A stretch of DNA of 64,000 bases from Blastococcus aurantiacus (GCF_900102425.1 NZ_FNBT01000004.1:186001-250000); one strand, 5' to 3'; positions 1 through 8,921 are shown, numbered from the stretch's first letter. Program-made: numbers and translations. The notes: generated by a model from the sequence alone, not told the origin.

Positions 1-2
1 AG

Positions 3-1133
3 AAGAGCACCGTGCTCTACGGCATCGAGCGGGCCAAGCGCGACATCGCCAAGCGCCACCAGGCCGTCGTCGTCGAGGGCTACACCGACGTCATGGCCTG
101 CCACCTGGCCGGCGTCACCACCGCCGTCGCCTCGTGCGGCACGGCCTTCGGCGGCGAGCACATCAGCGTGCTGCGCCGGCTGCTCATGGACCAGGACGAG
201 TTCCGCGGCGAGGTGGTCTACACCTTCGACGGCGACGCGGCCGGTCAGGCAGCGGCGATGAAGACGTTCAAGGAGGACCAGCGCTTCGTCGCGCAGACCT
301 TCGTGGCGGTCGAGTCCGAGGGGCGCGACCCGTGCGAGCTGCGCCAGGAGCAGGGGGACGCCGCGGTGCGCGACCTCATCGCCCGGCGGTCGCCGCTGAT
401 CGAGTTCGTGCTCAAGACGACGCTGGCGGACTACGACCTGGACACCGTCGAGGGCCGGGTCGCCGCGCTGGAGAAGACCGCGCCGCTGCTCGCGCAGATC
501 AAGGACCACGCGCTCCGGCCTGCCTACGCCCGGCGGCTGGCGTCGCTCATCGGCGACACCGACGAGGCCGACGTCCTGGCGCGGGTCCGCCGGCACACCG
601 GCGAGGGGCAAGCGCCCTCGCGCGGGCGGCCGCGCACGCCGCAGCGCACTCCGGACGACGCCGCGATCGCCATCGAGCGCGAGGCGGTCAAGGCCGCTCT
701 GCAGGTGCCGGAGCTCGCCGGTCCGGCCTTCGACGCCGTGCCGCCCTCGGCCTACACCGATCCGGACTACGCCGCGGTGGCCGCCGCGGTCGCCGGGACC
801 GGGGGAGCGGCAGGGGCAGCGGTGACCGGCCCGGCCTGGCTGGACCTGGTGGCCGAGCAGTGCGACCGCGAGAGCGCGCGGGCCCAGCTGACGGCGTTGG
901 CCGTCGAGCCGCTGCGGTCCACCGGTGAGGCCGACGCCGGGTACGTCACCGCCGTGATGGCCCGGCTGCAGGAGATGGCCACCGTGCGAGAGGTCTCCGC
1001 TCTGAAGGGCCGGCTGCAGCGGATGAACCCCGTGGAGAGCGGCGACGAGTACATGAAGGCGTTCAAGCAGCTCATGGACCTCGAACAGTTGGCCATCTCG
1101 CTGCGCAAGCGCGCCATCGGCGGTCTCGGGTGA
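3..1133 (+). CDS. dnaG: DNA primase, C-terminal part (5' truncated by window)
   Basis: This is the distal part of DnaG, which makes RNA primers at the replication fork. The frame is open from the window edge, so the zinc-binding domain and the start lie upstream. The TOPRIM domain is visible: the VEGYTDV motif carries the acidic residue, and FDGDAAGQAA is the second metal-binding motif. A variable linker follows, then an alpha-helical C-terminal region that in this family contacts the DnaB helicase. The stop TGA overlaps the GTG start of the next gene by four bases, so the two are probably translated together. Identification is strong from the TOPRIM motifs and the domain order. Confidence 0.95.
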   Translation, partial: KSTVLYGIERAKRDIAKRHQAVVVEGYTDVMACHLAGVTTAVASCGTAFGGEHISVLRRLLMDQDEFRGEVVYTFDGDAAGQAAAMKTFKEDQRFVAQTFVAVESEGRDPCELRQEQGDAAVRDLIARRSPLIEFVLKTTLADYDLDTVEGRVAALEKTAPLLAQIKDHALRPAYARRLASLIGDTDEADVLARVRRHTGEGQAPSRGRPRTPQRTPDDAAIAIEREAVKAALQVPELAGPAFDAVPPSAYTDPDYAAVAAAVAGTGGAAGAAVTGPAWLDLVAEQCDRESARAQLTALAVEPLRSTGEADAGYVTAVMARLQEMATVREVSALKGRLQRMNPVESGDEYMKAFKQLMDLEQLAISLRKRAIGGLG

Positions 1134-1684
1134 GCCTGCTCGACGCGCTCCGGCGCCGGTTCGCCCGCGCGCCCGAGGCGGTGCGGACGGCGCTGCCCGG
1201 CGACGAGCAGGTGCTGGCGTGGGGCTCGCTCATCCGCGACGAGGGCTGGCTGGTGGCGACCGACCGCGGGCTGCGCCGGCTGGCTGCCGACGGCGTCGCG
1301 GGAGAGCCGCTGCCGTGGCACGAAGTGGGCTCGGCGACCTGGTCGGCGGCGGGGGAGACGGGTGGCACGTTCCTCGTCACCCCGCTGGCCGAGGTCGAGC
1401 CGGGCGTGCAGGCGCGGCAGCCGGTGGAACGCCACTCGCTGGCCGACGCCGGTGACCTGCCCGCGGTGGTGCGCCGGCGGGTGGACCAGACGGTCGTCGA
1501 CAGCCGGCGCTCGCCGCTGCCGGGGAGGGGAGGGGTGCTGCTGGTGGCCCGGCGCATCCCCGGCCGGCCGGGGCGCGAGTGGACCGTCGTGTTCGACGAC
1601 GACGCCGACCGCGCCGACCCGGTGGCGCGCGAGGCGGCCCGGCAGAAGCTGGCCGAACTCGTGGCGGCCGACCAGCCCGACTGA
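1130..1684 (+). CDS. Conserved actinobacterial protein coupled to dnaG
   Basis: This 184-residue protein starts with GTG inside a GTGA overlap with the dnaG stop. It has no signal peptide and no membrane segment. The middle (about residues 25-85) reads as a compact beta-rich fold, with phrases such as DEGWLVATDRGLRRL and LPWHEVGSATW that resemble PH-like domains. The C-terminal part is charged and helical. I recognise the pattern as a conserved hypothetical of the actinobacterial dnaG neighbourhood but cannot assign a function. The overlap suggests dosage tied to primase. It ends two bases before a convergent small gene. Confidence 0.75.
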   Translation: MSLLDALRRRFARAPEAVRTALPGDEQVLAWGSLIRDEGWLVATDRGLRRLAADGVAGEPLPWHEVGSATWSAAGETGGTFLVTPLAEVEPGVQARQPVERHSLADAGDLPAVVRRRVDQTVVDSRRSPLPGRGGVLLVARRIPGRPGREWTVVFDDDADRADPVAREAARQKLAELVAADQPD

Positions 1685-1685
1685 C

Positions 1686-1895
1686 TCAGCGGGGGGCGTC
1701 GGTGCCCATCTTCGCCCGGAGCGAGGAGAGGGCGTCGTCGGCCCGCGCCTGGGCCATGCCGGCCAGGCTCTGGAGGCGCGGGTCGTCCTTCGCGCGGTCC
1801 CAGCCCTGTCGAATTTGCTCGTAGCGCTCACGTCCGGCCTTGGAGCCGAGCACGTAACCGGCGCCGAATCCGGCCAGGAACGACAGCTTCGCCAC
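1686..1895 (-). CDS. Small YtxH-like protein
   Basis: This is a 69-residue protein. The GTG start is preceded by an AGGAGGT ribosome site at good spacing, which favours it over the longer upstream frame. The N-terminus (KLSFLAGFGAGYVLGSKAGR) is a glycine-rich hydrophobic stretch followed by basic residues, typical of the short YtxH-type membrane-associated proteins common in actinobacteria. The rest is helical and charged (ERYEQIRQGWDRAKDDPRL). Function is unknown. It is convergent with the dnaG-coupled gene. Confidence 0.75.
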   Translation of the reverse strand: MAKLSFLAGFGAGYVLGSKAGRERYEQIRQGWDRAKDDPRLQSLAGMAQARADDALSSLRAKMGTDAPR

Positions 1896-2039
1896 GGGGA
1901 CCTCCTGGGCTTCGGGAGCGGAACTGGCGATGACGCTACCTGTGAGCATCGTCGCCTCCGGACACGGCCGAGGGGGGCGAGGTCGGCCAGGACCGTTGCG
2001 GTAGTCTCGTCGGCGCCAGCGGGTGCTCGCGCCCGCTCG

Positions 2040-2112
2040 TCCCCCGTAGCTCAATTGGCAGAGCATGCGACTGTTAATCGCAGGGTTACTGGTTCAAGTC
2101 CAGTCGGGGGAG
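2040..2112 (+). tRNA. tRNA-Asn (GTT)
   Basis: A complete cloverleaf is readable. The acceptor stem TCCCCCG (2040-2046) pairs with CGGGGGA (2105-2111), with discriminator G at 2112. The D arm contains TAGCTCAATTGGCAGAGC, the anticodon stem is TGCGA/TCGCA with anticodon GTT at 2073-2075, and the T arm carries GGTTCAAGTCC. The CCA end is not encoded. Confidence 0.97.
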
Positions 2113-2120
2113 CAGAAAAC

Positions 2121-2150
2121 GGCCCTGGTCAGCGCATGCGGATCAGGGCC
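2121..2150 (+). terminator. Hairpin after tRNA-Asn
   Basis: GGCCCTGGTC (2121-2130) pairs with GATCAGGGCC (2141-2150) in a 10-bp stem with one G-U pair and a 10-base loop. It starts 8 bases after the tRNA. There is no T tract, which is usual for actinobacterial terminators. Role inferred from position. Confidence 0.6.
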
Positions 2151-2224
2151 TTCGCCGTCTCCGGGGCCGGAGATCGATCCGTGGGAGAGGCCCTCCCGGT
2201 CGGTCGGTGCGACATGATCCGGGG

Positions 2225-2800
2225 ATGTCATCCGCCCGAGAGACGTCGTCGTTGCCGTTGCCGGACTTCGTGAAGTGGTCGATCTTCCCGTTCGAGGGTG
2301 AGCTCCGGGTGCGGCGGCCCAAGCCGCTGTACCCGACGGACCGTCCACGCTCCGGTGAGCCGGGCGGTGGACCCTGTCACGCGTGCGCGGCCACCGACGA
2401 CGAGTACATCTGGGCCGACCAGCACTGGCGCGTCAGCGCGACGAAGCCGTCAGGGGTGCCGGTGCAGGTGTTCCTCGAGACCCGTGAGCACCTCGACATG
2501 GACGACCTCGACGACGAGCTGGCCGGTGGACTGGGGCGGATGATCGTCCGGCTCGACCGCGCCATCCAGGCCGTCGGTGGCATCGGCCGGGTCCACGTCG
2601 CTCGCTGGGGCGACGGTGGCTCGCACTTCCACATGTGGCTGTACGGCCGGCCTCGCGGCGCCGGGCAGATGCTCGGCTTCTGCCTGCCGATGTGGGCGCA
2701 GATCCTGCCGCCGACCCCGGAGGACGTGTGGCAGGCCAACATGGCGGTCGTCGCCGCCGAGCTCGCCAAGGTGAGCGGCACGGCGATCGTCAGGCCGTAG
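2225..2800 (+). CDS. HIT-like protein
   Basis: This 191-residue protein has a HIT-like signature near residues 133-142 (SHFHMWLYGR). Two of the histidines of the HIT motif are present, and the third is replaced by aromatic residues, so catalysis by the usual nucleotide-hydrolase mechanism is doubtful. A CxxC pair (C51, C54) lies upstream and could help bind zinc. The C-terminus (PMWAQILPPTPEDVWQANMAVV) is helical. The ATG at 2225 is chosen over a GTG 18 bases earlier; neither has a strong ribosome site. It stands alone between the tRNA-Asn terminator and a sigma-factor operon. HIT proteins act on nucleotide phosphodiesters; the substrate here is unknown. Confidence 0.65.
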   Translation: MSSARETSSLPLPDFVKWSIFPFEGELRVRRPKPLYPTDRPRSGEPGGGPCHACAATDDEYIWADQHWRVSATKPSGVPVQVFLETREHLDMDDLDDELAGGLGRMIVRLDRAIQAVGGIGRVHVARWGDGGSHFHMWLYGRPRGAGQMLGFCLPMWAQILPPTPEDVWQANMAVVAAELAKVSGTAIVRP

Positions 2801-2844
2801 TGGCGCTGTAACGCTCGGCCTCGTGCCGGACATGTAGGTGTGTG

Positions 2845-3426
2845 ATGGCCATGCAGGGCGAAGCCGCGCCCGCCCCCGAACACCCGCCCCCGTCCTCCGC
2901 GTCGCTCGTCGAGGAGGCCTACCGAACCACCGGTTCCGCCGTGCTCGGCTACGCGCTGCGTCGGACGGCGACGCGCGAGGACGCCCTCGACGTCGTGGCC
3001 GAGACCTTCGCCACCGCCTGGCGTCGCCGGGACGACGTGCCGGTCGACGCCGACCAAATCCGTCCCTGGCTGTTCGGCATCGCGCGGCGGTGCCTGGCCA
3101 ACACCGCGCGGGGACACCGACGCGCCGCCCGGCTGGGTGAGCGCCTGGCCGACGCCTTCGGCGAGACGGGCGCCTGCATCCCCGACCACGCCGGCAGCCC
3201 CGACGAGGACGGCCGCCTGCACGAGGCACTGGAGCTGCTCACGCCGGATGACCGTGAGCTCGTGACCCTCGTCGCGTGGGAGTCCCTGACTCCTGCGGAG
3301 GCGGCCCAGGTGCTCGGCATCCCGGCAGGAACTGCTCGTGTCCGGCTCCACCGGGCCCGCACCCGGCTGCGTGCCGCACTGTCCGTACCCGACCGTGACC
3401 AGGAGGCCCTCCGTGATGATGTCTGA
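2845..3426 (+). CDS. ECF-type RNA polymerase sigma factor
   Basis: This sigma-70 family protein of the extracytoplasmic-function type has only regions 2 and 4. Region 2 spans about residues 25-90 (DALDVVAETFATAWRRR, then IRPWLFGIARRCLANTARG). Region 4 spans about 130-180, with LTPAEAAQVLGIPAGTARVR as its helix-turn-helix. Start codons compete at 2842 (GTG), 2845 and 2851 (ATG), behind a weak AGGTG. The stop overlaps the start of a membrane-anchored protein, the standard layout for a sigma factor and its regulator. A promoter it recognises cannot be assigned from this window. Confidence 0.9.
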   Translation: MAMQGEAAPAPEHPPPSSASLVEEAYRTTGSAVLGYALRRTATREDALDVVAETFATAWRRRDDVPVDADQIRPWLFGIARRCLANTARGHRRAARLGERLADAFGETGACIPDHAGSPDEDGRLHEALELLTPDDRELVTLVAWESLTPAEAAQVLGIPAGTARVRLHRARTRLRAALSVPDRDQEALRDDV

Positions 3427-4561
3427 CCAGGAGCTGGACGCCCGGCTCGCTGCCGCGCGCGGCGTCCGGGACGAGACCCTTCCAGCCCTGCCCGAGAGCT
3501 TCCTCGACCTGCTCCGCAGCGAAGGCTCGGCGGACCTGCCGCGGAGCTTGGAGCTGCTGTTTCCCGAGGAGCCGGCCTCCGTGGTGGCCGCCCGTCAGCT
3601 GGCCGAGGATGCCCGGAGCGGTCGACGGACCAGCCCGCGTGCTCGGCGCCGGACGCTCGTCCGACTGGGCGCCGGGGTGCTCGCGCTCGCGGCTGCCTGG
3701 GCGGTCGCCGTCGCCGTCGCCCCGTCCGATCGACCGACTGCGCCCGACGGCCGCACGGACGTGCCGGGCGAGACCGTGCCCGGGGCGATCGACCTCGTCG
3801 CGGTCGAGGAGGTCACCTTCCCCCTGACCATCGGGGCGCCCCCGCCCGGTGTGACGCCGTTGTTCAGCCGCTGGGGCGGGGTGCCGTTCTTCGGTGACCA
3901 GCCGTTGGTCCACGCCGCCGACTACACCTCCGACAGCGGCGACCGCGTGCTGGTGGTCCTGTACCCGCAGGATCCACGCGGCATGGACGACGTCGGCCTC
4001 GGCGACGAGCCGGCGGGGACGGTCGCGGTCGGTGATGCCGAGGCGGAGGTCCTGCGCGGTGACGGGTCGACGGAACTCCTGTGGGCACGGCCCGACGGCA
4101 CGTGGGTCACGGTCTCGGGGGAAGGCGCCTACGACAGCCCGTCGGCGCTGATCCCCGTGGCGGCCTCGATCGTCGACCGGCCGCAGCCCCTGGATCTCCA
4201 GTTCGGGCTCGCGCCGGCCGGCTGGGAGGTCGGCGGCTACGAGGAGAGCCGCAGCATCGACCTGGTCAGCGAGACGCAGCCGGACGAGCTCCTCCGGCTG
4301 AGCCTGTGGGCCTTCGGCGGCGACGAGGCGCTCGACGGTGCTCTCGAGGGCATCACCTTCACCGGCATCCCGGAGCCGGTCACCATCCAGGGCGGCGCGG
4401 GCCGCATCGCACTCGGAAACGGGGGCGACGGTTCGTGCGCGTGCTGGTACGTCGTCGGCCAGTTCCCCGGCGCGAACCGGTTGTTCCTGCTGCTGGGGAG
4501 CGACGGCCTGAGTCGCGAGCAGATGCTCGCGATGGCCGAGCAGGTGACGTTCACCCCCTGA
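3416..4561 (+). CDS. Membrane-anchored partner of the ECF sigma factor
   Basis: This protein of about 381 residues begins inside the sigma-factor gene (11-base overlap). An AGGAGG site at 3401-3406 lies 9 bases before ATG 3416; a GTG at 3413 is also possible. The N-terminal roughly 75 residues are cytoplasmic and acidic/helical. They are followed by an arginine-rich stretch, one membrane segment (LVRLGAGVLALAAAWAVAVA), and a long extracytoplasmic domain of about 280 residues. The position and topology suggest an anti-sigma factor. I see no HxxxCxxC zinc motif, so it is not the classic ZAS type. The outer domain has a CACWY pair but no family I recognise. Regulatory role is inferred from context. 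Confidence 0.75.
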   Translation: MMSDQELDARLAAARGVRDETLPALPESFLDLLRSEGSADLPRSLELLFPEEPASVVAARQLAEDARSGRRTSPRARRRTLVRLGAGVLALAAAWAVAVAVAPSDRPTAPDGRTDVPGETVPGAIDLVAVEEVTFPLTIGAPPPGVTPLFSRWGGVPFFGDQPLVHAADYTSDSGDRVLVVLYPQDPRGMDDVGLGDEPAGTVAVGDAEAEVLRGDGSTELLWARPDGTWVTVSGEGAYDSPSALIPVAASIVDRPQPLDLQFGLAPAGWEVGGYEESRSIDLVSETQPDELLRLSLWAFGGDEALDGALEGITFTGIPEPVTIQGGAGRIALGNGGDGSCACWYVVGQFPGANRLFLLLGSDGLSREQMLAMAEQVTFTP

Positions 4562-4570
4562 GCGGCGTGC

Positions 4571-4606
4571 TATCGGTCGGCGAGTGGATCAGCTCGCCGA
4601 CCGATA
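4571..4606 (+). terminator. Perfect 14-bp hairpin
   Basis: TATCGGTCGGCGAG (4571-4584) is exactly complementary to CTCGCCGACCGATA (4593-4606), with an 8-base loop. It lies 10 bases after the stop of the sigma-partner gene and about 70 bases before the HNH gene. A factor-independent terminator without T tract is the likeliest role; an operator is the alternative. Confidence 0.7.
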
Positions 4607-4674
4607 CCGCTCGGAATCGCGAAGTGGCTGGTCAGCGCGCCAAAAGTGTCAGACCCTGGGCCTAGCTTCGAGGC

Positions 4675-6243
4675 ATGGCAGGAAGAGGCGGGTTCGCGGT
4701 CGGTGTGACCGTCGTGCCGGTCGATGCCGCCCCGTCTCCGTGGGAGGAGATGGAACACGAGCCGCGGCCGCAGGTGGAGCGATTGGGTGCCTGGCTGCCC
4801 CGGCGACGCTCCTCGTCGGAGTCGGCCGCGCTGATGCAGCAGGTCATGGCCGCCGAGGCAAAGCTGGCCGCGCTCAAGCTGGAGCTGGCCCTCGACATCG
4901 CCGCGGATCGCCCGGCTCCTGTCGACCCCCGCCCGGGAGAGGCCGGGGCCGCCGGCGTGGGACCCGACGGCGTCAGCGAGTTCGTGCTCGACGAACTGGC
5001 GTTGGTCATGAACACGAGCCGGACGGCAGCCGTCACGCTGCTCGACCAGGCCCAGATCCTCGCGACCCGCCTGCCCGCGACCTGGGCGGCACTGGCCACC
5101 GGCCGGCTGGACTGGCCACGCGCCCGGGCGATCGCGGCGGAGCTGGGACGGCCGGCCGACGACAGCGATCCGGCGGTCATCGCCGCCGTGGAACGGGCTG
5201 TTCTCCCCATCGCGACGGAGCTGTCGGTACGGCGGCTGCGGGAGCGTGTCCAGCGGGAACTCGTGGCGCGCGACGCGGCGGCCGCGGACCGGCGCCGCAC
5301 GCAGGCCCGGGACGCCGCGGACGTCAAGGTGCGGCGGATCGGGAACGGGATGAGCGAGCTCAGCATGCTGATGCCGCACCCCGATGCGGTGGCCTGCCGG
5401 AAGACGCTCGACGGGCACGCCCGCGCCGCCCAGGAGGCGGGGGACCGTCGGCCCATCGGGATGCTCCGCGTGGGAGCCGGCATCGACCTGATGCTCCGGC
5501 CATGGCAGCAGCAGCCGTCGGTGTCGGCGCACGTCACGGTGGTCGCCCCGCTCCATGCGCTCACCGTCGGGGCCTTCCTGCGCGACGGCGCGACGCCGCC
5601 AGCCGTCTTCGTGCCGGGGCCGGTCCCCGCGTCGGTGGGCGAGGTCGACGGGGAGGCGATCACCTCCGCTCACCTCCGGGAGCTGCTCGAGCAGCTGGAC
5701 GCGCTGTGCCCGGGCGGGCTGCAGGCGCCGACCGGCGGCACGCTCGACATCGCGGTCACCGACGCGTGCGGGCGGCTTCTCGCGGTCACCGGCCGGCGGG
5801 AGCTGGAGCGCCTCGCCGCTCGCGGGTGCACTGCCCACCCCGGAACGCGGTGCGACTGCCCGGTCCTCTCCGCGCCTCCGGCGGTGGACCGGTACAGCCC
5901 CTCCGCGGGGCAGCGCCGCTTCCTGGTCACGCGGGACCGGACCTGCCGTCATCCCGGTTGCAGCGTGAGCGCCGGCTGGGCGGACCTCGACCACGTCGTC
6001 GCACACGGAGCCGGCGGCGGAACCGACTGCAGCAACCTGTGCTGCCTGTGCCGACGGCACCACCGTCTCAAGACCCACGCGGACGGCTGGACGCACACCA
6101 TGAGCGACGACGGTGTGCTCACCGTCATCACGCCGTCCGGGGTCACCCGGGTCAGCCGACCCCCCGGGTGGCGGGTGCTCGCGGTGCCCCCCGGCCCACC
6201 GCCGGCGCCGCCGGCGGTGGGCGAGGATCCTCCACCGTTCTGA
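4675..6243 (+). CDS. DUF222 / HNH endonuclease-domain protein (13E12 type)
   Basis: This 522-residue protein has the two-part architecture of the 13E12-repeat family, which is amplified in actinobacterial genomes. An N-terminal helical DUF222 region (about residues 50-330) includes alternating Ala/Leu helices and LPATWAALATGRLDWPRA. A C-terminal HNH nuclease module (about 420-470) has CRHPGCSVSAGWADLDHVVA, then N, CRRHHRLKTH and W. The zinc-binding cysteines and the D-H and H-H residues of the HNH site are intact. The family is associated with repeats and possible mobility, but no flanking repeat marks this copy. The biological target is unknown. It ends 10 bases before a convergent gene. Confidence 0.88.
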   Translation: MAGRGGFAVGVTVVPVDAAPSPWEEMEHEPRPQVERLGAWLPRRRSSSESAALMQQVMAAEAKLAALKLELALDIAADRPAPVDPRPGEAGAAGVGPDGVSEFVLDELALVMNTSRTAAVTLLDQAQILATRLPATWAALATGRLDWPRARAIAAELGRPADDSDPAVIAAVERAVLPIATELSVRRLRERVQRELVARDAAAADRRRTQARDAADVKVRRIGNGMSELSMLMPHPDAVACRKTLDGHARAAQEAGDRRPIGMLRVGAGIDLMLRPWQQQPSVSAHVTVVAPLHALTVGAFLRDGATPPAVFVPGPVPASVGEVDGEAITSAHLRELLEQLDALCPGGLQAPTGGTLDIAVTDACGRLLAVTGRRELERLAARGCTAHPGTRCDCPVLSAPPAVDRYSPSAGQRRFLVTRDRTCRHPGCSVSAGWADLDHVVAHGAGGGTDCSNLCCLCRRHHRLKTHADGWTHTMSDDGVLTVITPSGVTRVSRPPGWRVLAVPPGPPPAPPAVGEDPPPF

Positions 6244-6253
6244 ATTCGAGCGG

Positions 6254-7798
6254 TCAGCTCACCGTGGCGGCGTACTCGTCGCGCAGCTTGCCCTTGACCA
6301 TCTTGCCGGTGGGCGTGCGCGGCAGGGCCTCCCGGAAGTGGAACTCCCGGGGCACCTTGTAGCCGGCCAGGTGCTCGCGGGCAAACGTCGCCAGCTCGCC
6401 GGCCAGGTCGTCCGTGACCTCCACGCCAGGAGCTGGCTCGACGAAGGCCACCACGCGCTCGCCCATCTCCGGGTCGGGCACGCCGATGACGCCGATGTCG
6501 GCCACCTTCGGGTGCAGCGTGAACGCGTTCTCGATCTCCTGCGGGTAGATGTTGACCCCACCCGAGATGATCATGAACGACGAGCGGTCGGTCAGGTACA
6601 GGAACCCGTCCTCGTCCAGGTAGCCGAGGTCGCCCACGGTCGTCCAGTCCGGGTGCTCGGGGTGCTCGGCTCCCCGGGACTTCTCCTCGTCTCCGTGGTA
6701 GCTGAACGGCCGGGTGCCCGTCGCCGAGGCGAAGTAGATCGTCCCGACCTCGCGCGGGCCGAGCTCCTTGCCCTCGGCATCGCAGATGTGCAGGCTCCCC
6801 GGCGTGCTCGGCCTCCCGACCGACCCCGGGTGTTCCAGCCACGTCGCCGAGTCGATGAAGGTCGATCCGGCGGCCTCGGTCGAGGCGTAGTACTCCATGA
6901 TGATCGGCCCCAGCCAGTCGATCATCGCCCGCTTGACGTCCGGCGGGCACGGCGCGGCCGCGTGGATGACCATGCGCAGCGAGGACAGGTCGTAGCTGCT
7001 GCGCAGGCTCTCCGGCAGCTTGAGCAGCCGCACGAAGTGCGTCGGCACCATCTGCATCTCGGTGACCCGGAACCGCTGGATCGCCTCGAGCACGCCCTCG
7101 GGGTCGAACTTCTCCATCATCACCACGGTGCCGCCCAGCGACTGCACCGCGGCCATGAACGCCATGGGTGCTGCGTGGTACGCCGGAGCCGGCGACAGGT
7201 AGATCGTCTGCTTCGTCATCCCGTAGAGCAGCTGCAGCGTCGCCGACATGGTGCTCTGCTCGTCCACCTGCGCCCCGGTCAGCGGCCGCTTGATGCCCTT
7301 CGGCCGGCCGGTGGTGCCCGACGAGTAGAGCATCGTGTCGCCGCGCGGCTGGTCACCGAGCGGCTCGTCCGAGGCGGCGTCCCGCACCGCCTCGTAGCTC
7401 TCGTACCCGGGCACCGCTCCACCGAAGACGAGACGGTGCTCCACCGACGGTGCCGTCAGCTTCGACGCGAGCTCGGCCAGGTTCGCCGACACGAACAGCA
7501 CCCGCGCGCCGGAGTTCTCGATGATGTAGTCGGCCTCCGGTGCGGCCAGGTGGCTGTTCGCGAAAGTCACGTACAGCCCGATCCGCACGCCGGCCCAGTA
7601 CAGCTCCAGCGTCTCGGGCACGTTGTCGCTGAGCACCACGACCGAGTCGCCGGGCACCAGCCCGACGGTGTCGCGCAGGAAGTGCGCAGTCCGGCGACTG
7701 TTGTCGTCGAGCTGCTTGTAGGTGAGCGACCGGCCCGAGCCGGCCATCACCATCGCGAGCTTGTCCGGCGCCGTCTGCGCCCAGGTCCCGGGATACAT
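6254..7798 (-). CDS. Acyl-CoA synthetase (AMP-forming), FadD-type
   Basis: This 514-residue ANL-superfamily ligase would activate a carboxylic acid to its CoA thioester through an acyl-adenylate. The phosphate-binding loop SSGTTGRPKG is at residues 159-168. The adenine-binding YYASTEAAG motif, the hinge TVGDLGYLDEDGFLYLTDR, and the C-terminal catalytic lysine motif PRTPTGKMVKGKLR are all present. It starts 6 bases after the stop of an acyl-CoA dehydrogenase gene, so it is the last gene of a leftward operon. The substrate is not readable from the sequence. Context (two FadE-like subunits, KstR-like regulator, thiolase/DUF35 pair) suggests a sterol-derived acid, comparable to FadD17 beside FadE26/FadE27 in mycobacteria. 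Confidence 0.9.
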   Translation of the reverse strand: MYPGTWAQTAPDKLAMVMAGSGRSLTYKQLDDNSRRTAHFLRDTVGLVPGDSVVVLSDNVPETLELYWAGVRIGLYVTFANSHLAAPEADYIIENSGARVLFVSANLAELASKLTAPSVEHRLVFGGAVPGYESYEAVRDAASDEPLGDQPRGDTMLYSSGTTGRPKGIKRPLTGAQVDEQSTMSATLQLLYGMTKQTIYLSPAPAYHAAPMAFMAAVQSLGGTVVMMEKFDPEGVLEAIQRFRVTEMQMVPTHFVRLLKLPESLRSSYDLSSLRMVIHAAAPCPPDVKRAMIDWLGPIIMEYYASTEAAGSTFIDSATWLEHPGSVGRPSTPGSLHICDAEGKELGPREVGTIYFASATGTRPFSYHGDEEKSRGAEHPEHPDWTTVGDLGYLDEDGFLYLTDRSSFMIISGGVNIYPQEIENAFTLHPKVADIGVIGVPDPEMGERVVAFVEPAPGVEVTDDLAGELATFAREHLAGYKVPREFHFREALPRTPTGKMVKGKLRDEYAATVS

Positions 7799-7804
7799 CG
7801 GCGG

Positions 7805-8893
7805 TCAGACCCCGAGCATCTCGGCGACGCGGTCCTGCTGCGCCGTAGGGCCGCCCAGTAGCACGTTGCCGGTGATGGCGTTCCGGTAGTACAGGTGCGC
7901 GTCGTGCTCCCAGGTGAAGCCGATGCCGCCGTGCAGCAGCATCGTCATCTTGGCGGCCTCGACGTACCCGCTGGAGGCCAGGAGCCGGGCCGACGCCGCG
8001 TCCAGCGACGCCGTGGGGCTGCCCTCGGCCAGCGACTCCGACGCCTTGCGGACGGCGGCGTCGGTCAGGGCCCAGTCGGTGTAGATGTCGGCGAGCGGGT
8101 GCTTGACGCCCTGGTAGATGCCGATCGGCTGGCCGAAGCTGTAGCGGATCTTGGCGTACTCGGTCGTCATGTCCAGGCAGGCCTTGGTCGCCGCGGCCTG
8201 CTCGGCCGCCAGGGCCAGGTTCGCCAGGTCGGCCACCTTTTCGATGGCGGCGGCCGCGTCGCCGGCGAGCAGGCGCCCCGGCGTCCCCTCGAACGAGACG
8301 TTCGCGATGCCGCGGGTCAGGTCCAGCGACTCGACGCGGGTGATGGTGAGGCCGGGAGCACCCTTCTCCACGAGGAAGACGCCCTCGGCGGTGGTCACCA
8401 GCAGGACGTCGGCGTCGGCGGCGTTGAGCACCGCCGTCTTCGTGCCGGTGAGCGCCCCGTCCGCCACGACGACGGCCGAGTCGGCCACGGGCCACTCGCG
8501 CCGCGGACCCTCGCTGACCGCCAGCGTGCCGATCGCGGTGCCCTCGGCGAAGCGGGGCAGCCACTCGCGCCGCGCCTCCTCGTCGTCCAGGGCCAGCAGC
8601 GTGCCGGTCGCCAGGACGCTGGTGGCCAGCAGTGGCGTCGGCACCAGGCCGGCGCCGAGCTCGCGCAGCGCGACGACGAGCTCGGCCCACGAGGCGCCGG
8701 CGCCGCCGTACTCCTCGGGGATCGCGAGTCCCGCGACACCGAGGTCCTGGCTCAGCCGCCGCCAGACCTCCGGGTCGAAGGAGGCCTCGGAGGCGATCGT
8801 CTTCCGGACGGCGGACATCGGCGCCTGACCGGCGACGAAGCGCTTGACGCTGCTCGCCAGATCGCGCTGGTCGTCGGTGTCGATGAGGGTCAC
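7805..8893 (-). CDS. Acyl-CoA dehydrogenase subunit (FadE-like)
   Basis: This 362-residue flavoprotein-type dehydrogenase introduces a double bond into an acyl-CoA. The N-terminal helical domain includes GLAIPEEYGGAGAS, the middle beta domain is shortened, and the C-terminal domain ends with HGGIGFTWEHDAHLYYR. The start is GTG. It lies 28 bases downstream of a second, longer dehydrogenase gene. Paired unequal FadE genes are the hallmark of heterotetrameric (alpha2beta2) steroid acyl-CoA dehydrogenases such as mycobacterial FadE26/27 or FadE28/29. In these one subunit holds the catalytic base and the other completes the substrate pocket. Pairing here is inferred from gene order and size. Confidence 0.88.
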   Translation of the reverse strand: MTLIDTDDQRDLASSVKRFVAGQAPMSAVRKTIASEASFDPEVWRRLSQDLGVAGLAIPEEYGGAGASWAELVVALRELGAGLVPTPLLATSVLATGTLLALDDEEARREWLPRFAEGTAIGTLAVSEGPRREWPVADSAVVVADGALTGTKTAVLNAADADVLLVTTAEGVFLVEKGAPGLTITRVESLDLTRGIANVSFEGTPGRLLAGDAAAAIEKVADLANLALAAEQAAATKACLDMTTEYAKIRYSFGQPIGIYQGVKHPLADIYTDWALTDAAVRKASESLAEGSPTASLDAASARLLASSGYVEAAKMTMLLHGGIGFTWEHDAHLYYRNAITGNVLLGGPTAQQDRVAEMLGV

Positions 8894-8921
8894 GAGGTCG
8901 CTCCTTGGGCGGACGCGGCGG

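Noticed and set aside
4675..6243. The DUF222/HNH gene as a mobile element or group II intron-like unit
   Set aside because: No target-site duplication, terminal repeat, reverse transcriptase or transposase is present; the upstream palindrome is better explained as a terminator.
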